From NCBI GenBank assembly GCA_030039895.1, contig JASHUR010000316.1:1-5442 (forward strand): a stretch of DNA of 5,442 bases, written 5' to 3'. Shown in pieces: positions 1 to 5,442 of this stretch (position 1 is its first letter; each line of letters starts with the position of its first letter). The notes beneath the pieces are model-generated. The model worked only from the letters and a program-made list of their open reading frames with translations. It ran no database searches and had not been told where the DNA came from. The position numbers and the translations under genes were made by a program. Origin of the DNA: Acidobacteriaceae bacterium (lineage in GTDB: Bacteria; Acidobacteriota; Terriglobia; Terriglobales; Acidobacteriaceae).

Positions 1-140
1 AACAGCTGAATCTGAACCAAATTATGCGGTTCCAGGAAGCTGAGCTTAAAGGCGTTCAACACCACCAGCAGCAGCACCATAAACAGTGTGCCCATGCCCA
101 GGAAAATCAACGTCGCCCGTCGATGTTTCGATTCAGCCAA
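1..140 (-). CDS. Membrane protein N-terminus, 3'-truncated (sensor-kinase-like?)
   Basis: This is the first 46 codons of a gene that runs off the left edge; the frame is open throughout. The start is TTG at 140-138. It is chosen because AGGAG (151-147) lies 6 nt upstream, no ATG or GTG precedes it in frame, and an in-frame TGA lies further upstream. The peptide begins MAESKHRRAT, a short basic cytoplasmic tail. One hydrophobic helix follows at about residues 10-30 (LIFLGMGTLFMVLLLVVLNA), and then a more polar stretch with FLEPHNLVQIQL. Positive-inside charge places the N-terminus in the cytoplasm. The pattern of a short basic tail, a helix, an extracytoplasmic segment and an expected second helix recalls the N-termini of membrane sensor histidine kinases. 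No kinase domain is visible, so that function is a guess. The gene is divergent from the lipoprotein gene. Confidence 0.72.
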   Translation of the reverse strand, partial: MAESKHRRATLIFLGMGTLFMVLLLVVLNAFKLSFLEPHNLVQIQL

Positions 141-146
141 AATTCG

Positions 147-151
147 CTCCT
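147..151 (-). promoter_or_regulatory. Ribosome-binding site of the left-edge gene
   Basis: AGGAG on the minus strand ends 6 nt before the TTG at 140-138. This spacing is what makes the TTG the best start, rather than the internal in-frame ATG codons at residues 16 and 21, which lie inside the hydrophobic helix. Confidence 0.7.
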
Positions 152-159
152 GCCCGATG

Positions 160-165
160 ATTATA
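160..165 (-). promoter_or_regulatory. Possible -10 box (TATAAT) for the left-edge gene
   Basis: The minus strand reads a perfect TATAAT here. Transcription would start near 152-153, giving a leader of about 13 nt that is just long enough to include the AGGAG site. No TTGACA-like -35 box is seen 16-18 bp upstream (about 182-189), and there is no TG extension. The call rests on the -10 match and on its position in a short divergent intergenic region. Confidence 0.35.
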
Positions 166-216
166 GGCCGCCGCGGGTTTGCGGACTTCTCCTTTCACGC
201 ATCACAATGGCATTAT

Positions 217-223
217 GGTGATC
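217..223 (+). promoter_or_regulatory. Ribosome-binding site deciding the lipoprotein start
   Basis: GGTGATC matches the complement of the usual bacterial 16S rRNA 3' end (AGGAGGTGATC) over 7 nt. Aligned with that consensus, the core would fall about 8 nt before the ATG at 227. This supports the start at 227 over the in-frame ATGs at 179 and 215; the latter partly overlaps this site. Confidence 0.5.
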
Positions 224-226
224 GCT

Positions 227-1030
227 ATGAAAACGACCCGCATCGTGAAGTCCATCCTCCCGTTCGCACTGGCGGGCCTGCTACTTGCCAGTGGATGTAA
301 GAAGCAAAATCAGCCACCCGCCAACGCAGAAGCGCCGAGTTCATCGCAATCCACAGCGCCGCCACCTCCGCCTGACCAGACCGCCGCTCAGCAGGCAAGT
401 TCATCTTCGTCAAACGGCTCGGCTGCTGCTAACAGTTCGGCTTCATCGCAGCCCTCTTCACAAGCGTCTCAAGCCGCAGCGCCAGCAGCCGCGCCAGCTC
501 CGCCGCCACCTCCGCCTCCGCTCGTCATTCCCGCAGGCTTTCATATCTCTGTCACCGTTCAGCAGGCGCTTGGGTCGCGCATCAGCCAGCCCGGCGATAC
601 TTTCGCCGCCACTGTGGCGAGGCCTATTGTGGTCCGTGGCGTAACAGCAATCCGCGCTGGAGCGCCGGTATCCGGCACAGTTGTGGACGCCAAGCGGCTT
701 GGCCGATTCAAGGGAGGGGCATTCCTCGAGCTTCGTCTCGATACCGTCCGTGCCGACGGCAGAACTTACCAGATCAGTACCAGCTCACTTGAGCGCGCGG
801 AGAAGGGCAAGGGCAAGCGCTCAGCAGGCTTCATCGGAGGCGGCGCAGGCCTGGGCGCGATAATCGGAGGGCTCGCCGGCGGCGGCAAGGGCGCCGTGAT
901 CGGGGGACTCGCTGGCGCAGGCGCAGGTACTGCGGGCGCGGGGCTCACTGGCAATAGGGAGATTGTGATTCCCGCTGAAAGCACGTTGACCTTCCGCCTG
1001 GAACGCCCGATCACTGTGCAACAGCAGTAG
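227..1030 (+). CDS. Lipoprotein with low-complexity linker and glycine zipper
   Basis: 267 residues from the ATG at 227. This start gives a clean signal peptide (MKTTRIVKS, then a hydrophobic core) ending in the lipobox-like LASG-C with the lipidated Cys at residue 24. The ATG at 179 would add 16 residues in front of it. Residues 25-98 are a Pro/Ala/Ser/Gln linker with Ser runs and a run of seven prolines, probably a flexible spacer from the membrane. Residues 99-190 look like a beta-rich domain (IPAGFHISVTVQQAL, then GDTFAATV and GAPVSGTVV). A basic KGKGKR segment follows, then a glycine zipper at about 202-240 with GxxxG/GGLAG repeats. The tail at 248-264 returns to beta pattern (VIPAESTLTFRLERPI). 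There is no catalytic motif. The domain faintly resembles the TrbI/VirB10 pattern (aGt.i.v.l..., Gd.f.a.v, iraGa.v.G), which I offer only as a hint. Likely a cell-envelope protein of unknown function. Confidence 0.85.
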   Translation: MKTTRIVKSILPFALAGLLLASGCKKQNQPPANAEAPSSSQSTAPPPPPDQTAAQQASSSSSNGSAAANSSASSQPSSQASQAAAPAAAPAPPPPPPPLVIPAGFHISVTVQQALGSRISQPGDTFAATVARPIVVRGVTAIRAGAPVSGTVVDAKRLGRFKGGAFLELRLDTVRADGRTYQISTSSLERAEKGKGKRSAGFIGGGAGLGAIIGGLAGGGKGAVIGGLAGAGAGTAGAGLTGNREIVIPAESTLTFRLERPITVQQQ

Positions 1031-1051
1031 CCGTTCGAATCAGTCAATCAT

Positions 1052-1080
1052 AAGGGCATGGCGTTCGCTGTGCCCTTTTT
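1052..1080 (+). terminator. Intrinsic terminator after the lipoprotein gene
   Basis: An 11-bp stem pairs 1052-1062 (AAGGGCATGGC) with 1067-1077 (GCTGTGCCCTT), with two G-T wobbles in the middle and a GTTC loop. It runs straight into T at 1076-1080. It begins 21 nt after the lipoprotein stop. Read on the minus strand the hairpin also follows the ald stop directly (TAA at 1087-1085), but there it is followed by TATGATT rather than a T-run. It should therefore terminate ald less efficiently. Confidence 0.85.
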
Positions 1081-1084
1081 CCTC

Positions 1085-2200
1085 TTACGCAAGCAAGTCA
1101 CGCACAGGCTTCCACGGCTTCTGCTGCGACGCTGCCACGGGCTTGCACGTCAGCGTGCCCTCATACGTGTTCACCCCGTCGCAAATCCCATCGTCTCGCA
1201 GAATGGCCTCTTTCGCACCGTGTTGCGCTAGCTTGAGCACATATGGAAAGGTTGCATTCGTCAGCGCCAGCGTAGAGGTGTTCGGCACTGCCGCGGGCAT
1301 ATTCGTCACGCAGTAGTGCACCACTCCGTCCACTTCATACGACGGGTCGCTGTGCGTGGTCGGATGGGCCGTCTCCACGCAGCCTCCCTGATCAATCGCC
1401 ACATCCACAATCACCGCGCCCTTTTTCATTCTGGATACCATCTCGCGCGTCACGATCTTCGGCGCGGCAGCACCTGGAATCAGCACTCCTCCGATCACCA
1501 GATCAGCCTCGCGCACAGCGTGGCTCACGTTGTACGAATTCGATGCCAGCGTAAACAGCTTGCCGTTAAAGATATCGTCGAGTTCGCGCAGGCGGTTCAG
1601 GCTGAGATCCACAATCGTGACCTTCGCGCCCATTCCCACGGCGATCTTTGCCGCATTCGTGCCGACAACGCCGCCGCCAATGATGCACACGTTCGCCGGA
1701 GGCACGCCCGGCACTCCGCCCAGCAACAGACCGCGACCTCCACGCTCCTTCTCAAGATACGCAGCGCCCACCTGCACTGACATGCGGCCCGCGACCTCAG
1801 ACATCGGCGTGAGCAGCGGCAGCGTTCCAGCCCGGTCGCGAATGGTTTCATACGCGATGCCCGTCACCTTTTGTGTGAGCAGTTTTTCTGTCAGCGCGGG
1901 CAGTGGTGCAAGGTGCAAATAGGTAAACAGCACCAATCCCTCGCGGAAGAAGCCGTACTCCTTCTCGACCGGCTCTTTGACCTTCACGACCATGTCCGCG
2001 TTGGCCCACACGTTGTGTGCCGAGCCGACAATCTCGGCGCCCGCCGCCTGGTACTCATCGTCAGCAAATGCGGAAAGTTCTCCGGCGTGCGTTTCCACCA
2101 GCACTTTGTGGCCGGCTTCAGTAAGGGCTCTTGCGCCAGCTGGCGTAACGCCGACGCGGCTCTCGTGATCTTTGACCTCTTTTGGCACTCCAATAATCAT
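1085..2200 (-). CDS. ald: Alanine dehydrogenase
   Basis: NAD-dependent L-alanine dehydrogenase (EC 1.4.1.1): L-alanine + NAD+ + H2O to pyruvate + NH4+ + NADH, reversible, cytoplasmic, normally hexameric. The 371 residues equal the usual family length. The family's active-site residues, by recalled M. tuberculosis Ald numbering, fall at the same positions: Arg15 (HESRVGVTP), Lys75 (VVKVKEP), His96 (TYLHLAP) and Asp270 (VAIDQGG). The Rossmann motif GGGVVG is at 175-180, with the ribose-binding acidic residue Asp198 at the end of the next strand (TIVDLS). The C-terminal signature TNMPAAVPNTST is at 299-310. The ATG start has GAGGGG 7 nt upstream. The gene follows manD on the same strand after 66 nt and converges on the lipoprotein gene. 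The intact catalytic set makes an inactive paralogue or a transhydrogenase alpha subunit unlikely. In this setting it may interconvert alanine with pyruvate from sugar-acid breakdown, which is inference. Confidence 0.97.
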   Translation of the reverse strand: MIIGVPKEVKDHESRVGVTPAGARALTEAGHKVLVETHAGELSAFADDEYQAAGAEIVGSAHNVWANADMVVKVKEPVEKEYGFFREGLVLFTYLHLAPLPALTEKLLTQKVTGIAYETIRDRAGTLPLLTPMSEVAGRMSVQVGAAYLEKERGGRGLLLGGVPGVPPANVCIIGGGVVGTNAAKIAVGMGAKVTIVDLSLNRLRELDDIFNGKLFTLASNSYNVSHAVREADLVIGGVLIPGAAAPKIVTREMVSRMKKGAVIVDVAIDQGGCVETAHPTTHSDPSYEVDGVVHYCVTNMPAAVPNTSTLALTNATFPYVLKLAQHGAKEAILRDDGICDGVNTYEGTLTCKPVAASQQKPWKPVRDLLA

Positions 2201-2207
2201 TGCGGTA

Positions 2208-2213
2208 CCCCTC
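2208..2213 (-). promoter_or_regulatory. Ribosome-binding site of ald
   Basis: GAGGGG on the minus strand lies 7 nt before the ald ATG. It sits within the 66-nt manD-ald gap (2201-2266). That gap holds a weak -10-like TACGAT (minus strand, about 2228-2233) without a convincing -35, and no T-tailed hairpin that would end the manD transcript. Confidence 0.7.
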
Positions 2214-2266
2214 AGGCGAACTTTTCATCGTACCCTAGCGGGGGATTCCGCGCAGCATTGGGGTTT

Positions 2267-3475
2267 CTACCAGTCGGACAAGGTCCCGTCGAGTTTGCGG
2301 CTAATGGGTAGATACGCCCGTTGATAAGGGTGTTTCGCTGCCAGTTCCTCATTCAGGTCGACCCCCAGGCCGGGCTCATCGCCGGGATGCATATAGCCTT
2401 CCTTGAACGAGTATTGGTGCGGGAAGACCTCATCCGTTTCCGCCGTGTGCGGCATATGTTCCTGGATGCCGAAATTATGCGCGGCAAGCCCAAAATGCAA
2501 TGATGCGGCCATCGTTACCGGTGAAAGATCGGTCGCGCCGTGGCAGCCGGTGCGTACGTGGTAGATATCCGCAAAGTCGGCTACTTTCTTCAGATGTGTA
2601 ATGCCGCCTGCATGCACAATCGACATACGGATGTAGTCAATCCACTGCTTGCGGATCAGCATCTCGGCGTCCCAGACCGTGTTGAACACTTCACCGACCG
2701 CGATGGGAGTCGTGGTGTGCTCGCGAATCTGCAGGTAGCCCTCCTGCTGTTCCGCCGGTGTCGGGTCTTCCATCCAGAAGAGACGGTAAGGCTCTAGATC
2801 CCTGCCCAGCCGCGCAGCCTCAATCGGAGTCAGGCGATGGTGGCAGTCATGCAGCAGATGCACGTCGTCCCCGAACCGGTCGCGTAGCCTGGCAAAAAGC
2901 ATCGGAACATGGCGCAGATATTTTTCTGTAGACCAGGCGCTCTCTGCGGGCAGACCCTTCTGCGCCGGTTCATACGTCTGGCCGTCTTGCGCGACTCCGT
3001 AAGCGGAAGCCAGGCCCGGAATCCCGCTCTGCGCGCGCACGGCCAGATAGCCGCGTTCAATCAACTGCTCTGCGGACTCAACCGTCTGCCCCAGATCAAC
3101 GCCGTTGGCATGCGCATATACCATTACGCCATTGCGGCTTTTGCCGCCCAGCAGGTTATAGACCGGCGTGTTCAGCGCCTTGCCTTTGATGTCCCACAGC
3201 GCCACGTCCACCGCGGCAATTGCGGCCATCGTCACTGGTCCGCGGCGCCAGTATGCTCCGCGATACAGATACTGCCAGATATCTTCCGTCTCAAACGGAT
3301 CGCGCCCAATCAGGCAGGGAATCACGTATTCGACCAGATAGCTGACCACGGAAAGCTCGCGGCCGTTGAGCGTGCCATCGCCCAGGCCGTAGATGCCTTC
3401 ATCAGTTTCAATCTTTAGCGTGACAAAATTCCGTCCCGGTGAGCATACATTCACGGATCCATTGACGATCTTCAT
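2267..3475 (-). CDS. manD: D-mannonate dehydratase (enolase superfamily, ManD)
   Basis: Mannonate dehydratase (EC 4.2.1.8) of the ManD/RspA group: D-mannonate to 2-keto-3-deoxy-D-gluconate, Mg2+-dependent, cytoplasmic. The 402 residues can be laid on the characterised Novosphingobium ManD, as I recall it, without a gap. Metal ligands are Asp210 (LLHDCHH), Glu236 (WMEDPTP) and Glu262 (VGEVFN). The catalytic Arg147 and Tyr159 and the partner His212 are present. Other substrate-pocket residues are Asn37 (TLNGRE), His122 (YAHANG), Arg283, His312, Asp316 (CHGATDLSP), Glu339 (IQEHMPH) and the C-terminal Trp402. Family hallmarks CSPGRNFVTLKI and WQYLYRGAYWRRGPVTM mark the capping domain; the barrel follows. 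It lies 6 nt after the GH67 gene and is coupled to it. It catalyses the fourth step of glucuronate use, after GH67, UxaC and UxuB. It is not homologous to UxuA, which does the same reaction. The older name rspA (starvation sensing) is misleading. Confidence 0.96.
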   Translation of the reverse strand: MKIVNGSVNVCSPGRNFVTLKIETDEGIYGLGDGTLNGRELSVVSYLVEYVIPCLIGRDPFETEDIWQYLYRGAYWRRGPVTMAAIAAVDVALWDIKGKALNTPVYNLLGGKSRNGVMVYAHANGVDLGQTVESAEQLIERGYLAVRAQSGIPGLASAYGVAQDGQTYEPAQKGLPAESAWSTEKYLRHVPMLFARLRDRFGDDVHLLHDCHHRLTPIEAARLGRDLEPYRLFWMEDPTPAEQQEGYLQIREHTTTPIAVGEVFNTVWDAEMLIRKQWIDYIRMSIVHAGGITHLKKVADFADIYHVRTGCHGATDLSPVTMAASLHFGLAAHNFGIQEHMPHTAETDEVFPHQYSFKEGYMHPGDEPGLGVDLNEELAAKHPYQRAYLPISRKLDGTLSDW

Positions 3476-3478
3476 AAA

Positions 3479-3484
3479 CTCCTA
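3479..3484 (-). promoter_or_regulatory. manD ribosome-binding site overlapping the GH67 stop
   Basis: The minus strand reads TAGGAG TTT ATG. TAG is the GH67 stop codon (3484-3482), and AGGAG (3483-3479) is the Shine-Dalgarno site of manD, 3 nt before its ATG. A ribosome finishing GH67 sits on the manD start signal, so translational coupling is expected. Confidence 0.75.
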
Positions 3485-5442
3485 CCTGCTCGAGGAATAG
3501 GGAGTAACTTCCATGTAATCGATTGGTGCGGGCTCGCCACCGTTCGGCTGGCCCTCAATCTTCAACACATCTCCGGGATGCAGTGCAACATTGGACAGAG
3601 TGTAGCGCGTGGAAGTGTCGCCGCTGATGGTGTTACCTGGCAGCGTGTTGTCTGCCTTCCACGTCGCAATTATCACATCGTTCAAAAGCAGGGTAAAGGT
3701 CGAAACCCCCTGTCGATAATCGAAGTATTGCACGCTGATTGTATAACTTCCAGCCGGCCGCGTGAACGTCGTCGAAGCCGTGCACACCCCCCGGTGCAGG
3801 CAGGCAATGGCTTTACCGCCCGAGGCCGTCTCCCACGGCGTCGCCGGCACGGGCACATAGCCGTCCAGCCGCATCGACTTTGCTGTGATCCTGTTGGGGT
3901 GATACCCCACCCGGCCCTGCTCGTCGGGGATCCCCGACTGCGCATAGAACCAGTCATTGATGGCGTCCCGCCATACAATCGCTGCGCCCGCCTGGTATGT
4001 CTGGAGGCGCAGAACATGCTCGTAGCGCTGCTCATCGATGCGCCCCTTGAGCGTCTCCCACTCTGCCAGCAGATTCGCGGCACCCTGCGCGCCCGCATAG
4101 TGGGTGTTGTAGATGTACTGGATCACCGTAGGCCCGGAGTGCAGCCGGTACGTATACGGCACATGGTGCATAAATAGCAGCAAATCGTCCGGACAGGTCT
4201 CTAGCGACTCGTACCTTTGCGCCACTGCGGGCGGATACTGCCCGATATATCCAGTCCCCGTAGCGACAGTGCGGTCCATCCCCACGCCGTCGTGTGTGGC
4301 GCGAATCCACTGGCCCCAGCCGTTATGTTCTGCCGATTGCGGATCAGGCCCATAATGCGAACCCAGTATATTCGTCAGCGTGCCCAGCCCCAGCGGCCCT
4401 GTGTACTGCTCGTAGATGTGCCACGACGAGAGCAGCATCGCGTCAATTGTGCTCACCACATGCGGATCATTGCCGAACGTCAGCCGCGTCCAGTCCTCGG
4501 CAATGGTCGAAGACATCAAATTCGGATCCCACGCCAGCCGCCCAAATCCATAGAGGTTCGCCATGGCCAGCGGATGCCCAAGCCAGTTCGTGTCCAGTCC
4601 TACGTTGGCCACCCCGGCAAATCCGCCCAGCGGGCGATCGAATGACCTGCCCTCAACGATCTGCTTCACCGGCGTATACCGGCCTCCGGCGCGCATATCA
4701 AAGTCGAGAATGTGCTTCCACAAGGGAACAAGAAACACAAGCTGCCGCTGCTGGCCTGTGTACTCCTGCGTGATCTCCAGTTCAACAGCCTCATTCGTAT
4801 GCCGCAGTCCGGCAAACAACGGAGACGCTGGCTCGCGCACCTGAAAATCAATCGGCCCGTACTTGATCTGGACGATGACATTGTTGTCGAACTTGCCATC
4901 GAGCGGATGAAAAATGTCATACGCTGCGCGCGCCCGGTCGGCCTTCGGGTCGCGCCAGTCAAGGTGATGGTTATACACAAATGCCCGATACAGCAGCACG
5001 CCTCCGTGCGGCTTGAGGGCCCGCGCCAGCATGTTGGCGGCATCAGCGGGCGTACGTCCATATTGCGACGGCCCCGGCTGCCCCTCGGAATCCGCCTTCA
5101 CCACAAAGCCGGCAAAGTCCGGAATCTGCGCGTAGATCGCGTCCACCTTCTTGTTCCACCACGCAATCACCTTCGGATTCAGCGGATCGAAAGTGTTAAG
5201 CCCGCCGATGGACTTCGGGCTGCTCAGGTCAACCGAAATCGCCAGCCGCACACCCCACGGGCGGAACGCGTCCGCAATGCGCGCCAGTTGCGAAATCATC
5301 CGCGGCGTCAGGATGCGCACATCGGCATTCACGTTGTTCACCGAACAGGCGTTAATCCCCACTGACGCCAGAAGCCGCGCATACTCACCGGCCCGCGTCA
5401 GGTCAGGCCGCACGCCGCCATTCGCAAAAAAGATCGAGCGCC
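3482..5442 (-). CDS. aguA: GH67 alpha-glucuronidase, 5'-truncated by the window
   Basis: Alpha-glucuronidase (EC 3.2.1.139/131) that removes (4-O-methyl-)glucuronic acid from the non-reducing end of xylan-derived aldouronic acids. The frame stays open past the GTG at 5413 to the edge, adding RSIFFANGG, a conserved barrel-entry motif. That GTG is therefore internal, and roughly 150 or more N-terminal residues (the beta-sandwich domain and any signal peptide) are missing. Counting the GTG codon as residue 1, the catalytic set matches Cellvibrio GlcA67A by my motif spacing: Lys106 and general acid Glu110 (VVKADSEGQPGP), Arg143 (LYRAF), Lys184 and Asp189 (QIKYGPIDFQVREP), Glu217 (EITQEYTGQ). Also present are NNVNAD at 26-31 and GVGMDRTVATGTGYIGQY at 376-393. 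A C-terminal beta module at about 530-636 (VQYFDYRQGVSTF, GDTSTR, IEGQPNGGEPAPIDYMEV) is also typical of long fungal-type members. It has a likely disulphide pair, Cys538/Cys544. First visible gene of the manD operon. Confidence 0.95.
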   Translation of the reverse strand, partial: RSIFFANGGVRPDLTRAGEYARLLASVGINACSVNNVNADVRILTPRMISQLARIADAFRPWGVRLAISVDLSSPKSIGGLNTFDPLNPKVIAWWNKKVDAIYAQIPDFAGFVVKADSEGQPGPSQYGRTPADAANMLARALKPHGGVLLYRAFVYNHHLDWRDPKADRARAAYDIFHPLDGKFDNNVIVQIKYGPIDFQVREPASPLFAGLRHTNEAVELEITQEYTGQQRQLVFLVPLWKHILDFDMRAGGRYTPVKQIVEGRSFDRPLGGFAGVANVGLDTNWLGHPLAMANLYGFGRLAWDPNLMSSTIAEDWTRLTFGNDPHVVSTIDAMLLSSWHIYEQYTGPLGLGTLTNILGSHYGPDPQSAEHNGWGQWIRATHDGVGMDRTVATGTGYIGQYPPAVAQRYESLETCPDDLLLFMHHVPYTYRLHSGPTVIQYIYNTHYAGAQGAANLLAEWETLKGRIDEQRYEHVLRLQTYQAGAAIVWRDAINDWFYAQSGIPDEQGRVGYHPNRITAKSMRLDGYVPVPATPWETASGGKAIACLHRGVCTASTTFTRPAGSYTISVQYFDYRQGVSTFTLLLNDVIIATWKADNTLPGNTISGDTSTRYTLSNVALHPGDVLKIEGQPNGGEPAPIDYMEVTPYSSSR

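Noticed and set aside
24..221. Plus-strand open frame of 65 codons over the left edge
   Set aside because: His/Gln-rich composition and no ribosome-binding site; it is antisense to the TTG-start membrane gene, which has a clear start signal and a transmembrane helix.
179..226. Longer lipoprotein start at ATG 179 (or ATG 215)
   Set aside because: Either would place non-signal residues before a clean signal peptide; the GGTGATC site is placed for the ATG at 227.
766..1047. Minus-strand Pro/Ala-rich frames opposite the lipoprotein gene
   Set aside because: They are the complement of the Gly-rich zipper codons and have no independent support.
1316..1922. Open frames on the plus strand opposite ald
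   Set aside because: They are antisense shadows: His/Arg- or Ser/Pro-rich, with no start signals, while ald on the other strand has every catalytic residue.
2204..2235. Repeated GGTAC/GTACC in the manD-ald spacer as an operator
   Set aside because: The matches are 5-6 bases, the first being a short palindrome (GGTACC), with about 20 bases between; too short to separate from chance.
2909..3418. 169-codon plus-strand open frame opposite manD
   Set aside because: Shadow of a G+C-rich gene; no recognisable domain, and it lies fully inside an intact, conserved enzyme gene.
4712..5365. 217-codon plus-strand open frame opposite the GH67 gene
   Set aside because: Very Arg/His/Val-rich with no domain or ribosome-binding site; its length is explained by codon bias of the conserved GH67 frame.
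1..5442. A wholly new defence, mobile or RNA-based system
   Set aside because: No repeats, inverted termini, integrase, structured RNA or unassigned gene cluster is visible; the three large genes are well-known enzymes with intact active sites.

Overview
The window (5,442 bases, moderately G+C-rich, densely coding) reads as chromosome of a Gram-negative, soil-type heterotroph. The Ala/Ser/Pro-rich lipoprotein with a glycine zipper, the long-form GH67 alpha-glucuronidase and the ManD-type mannonate dehydratase together suggest an acidobacterium (Terriglobia/Acidobacteriaceae-like). That assignment is inferred from protein style, not from a marker gene. I see no mobile element, tRNA, rRNA or CRISPR array.

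Layout. (a) 1-140, minus: the 5' end of a gene that leaves the window. It starts at TTG behind a good AGGAG site and encodes a short basic N-terminus plus one transmembrane helix. (b) 141-226: a short divergent intergenic region. (c) 227-1030, plus: a lipoprotein with a signal peptide, a long low-complexity linker and a beta-type domain that contains a glycine zipper. (d) 1052-1080: an intrinsic terminator between convergent genes. (e) 1085-2200, minus: alanine dehydrogenase (ald). (f) 2267-3475, minus: D-mannonate dehydratase of the enolase superfamily (manD). (g) 3482-5442, minus: GH67 alpha-glucuronidase, whose N-terminus lies beyond the right edge.

How the genes work together. GH67 and manD are separated by 6 nt, and the GH67 stop codon lies inside the manD ribosome-binding site, so they are almost certainly one coupled operon. 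GH67 releases (4-O-methyl-)glucuronic acid from xylan-derived oligosaccharides. Free glucuronate is classically converted by UxaC and UxuB to D-mannonate, which ManD dehydrates to 2-keto-3-deoxygluconate. The operon therefore carries the entry step and the dehydratase step of hemicellulose uronate use; the two middle enzymes and the kinase/aldolase are not in view. ald follows manD on the same strand after 66 nt and has its own strong ribosome-binding site. It may be read through or separately transcribed, and its link to uronate use is unproven.

All catalytic residues I could place in the three enzymes are present. I find no convincing evidence of a wholly undescribed system here. The most useful extra observations are the unlisted TTG-start gene at the left edge, the GH67-manD coupling, an active-site residue in ManD that predicts its specificity, and the odd architecture of the lipoprotein.
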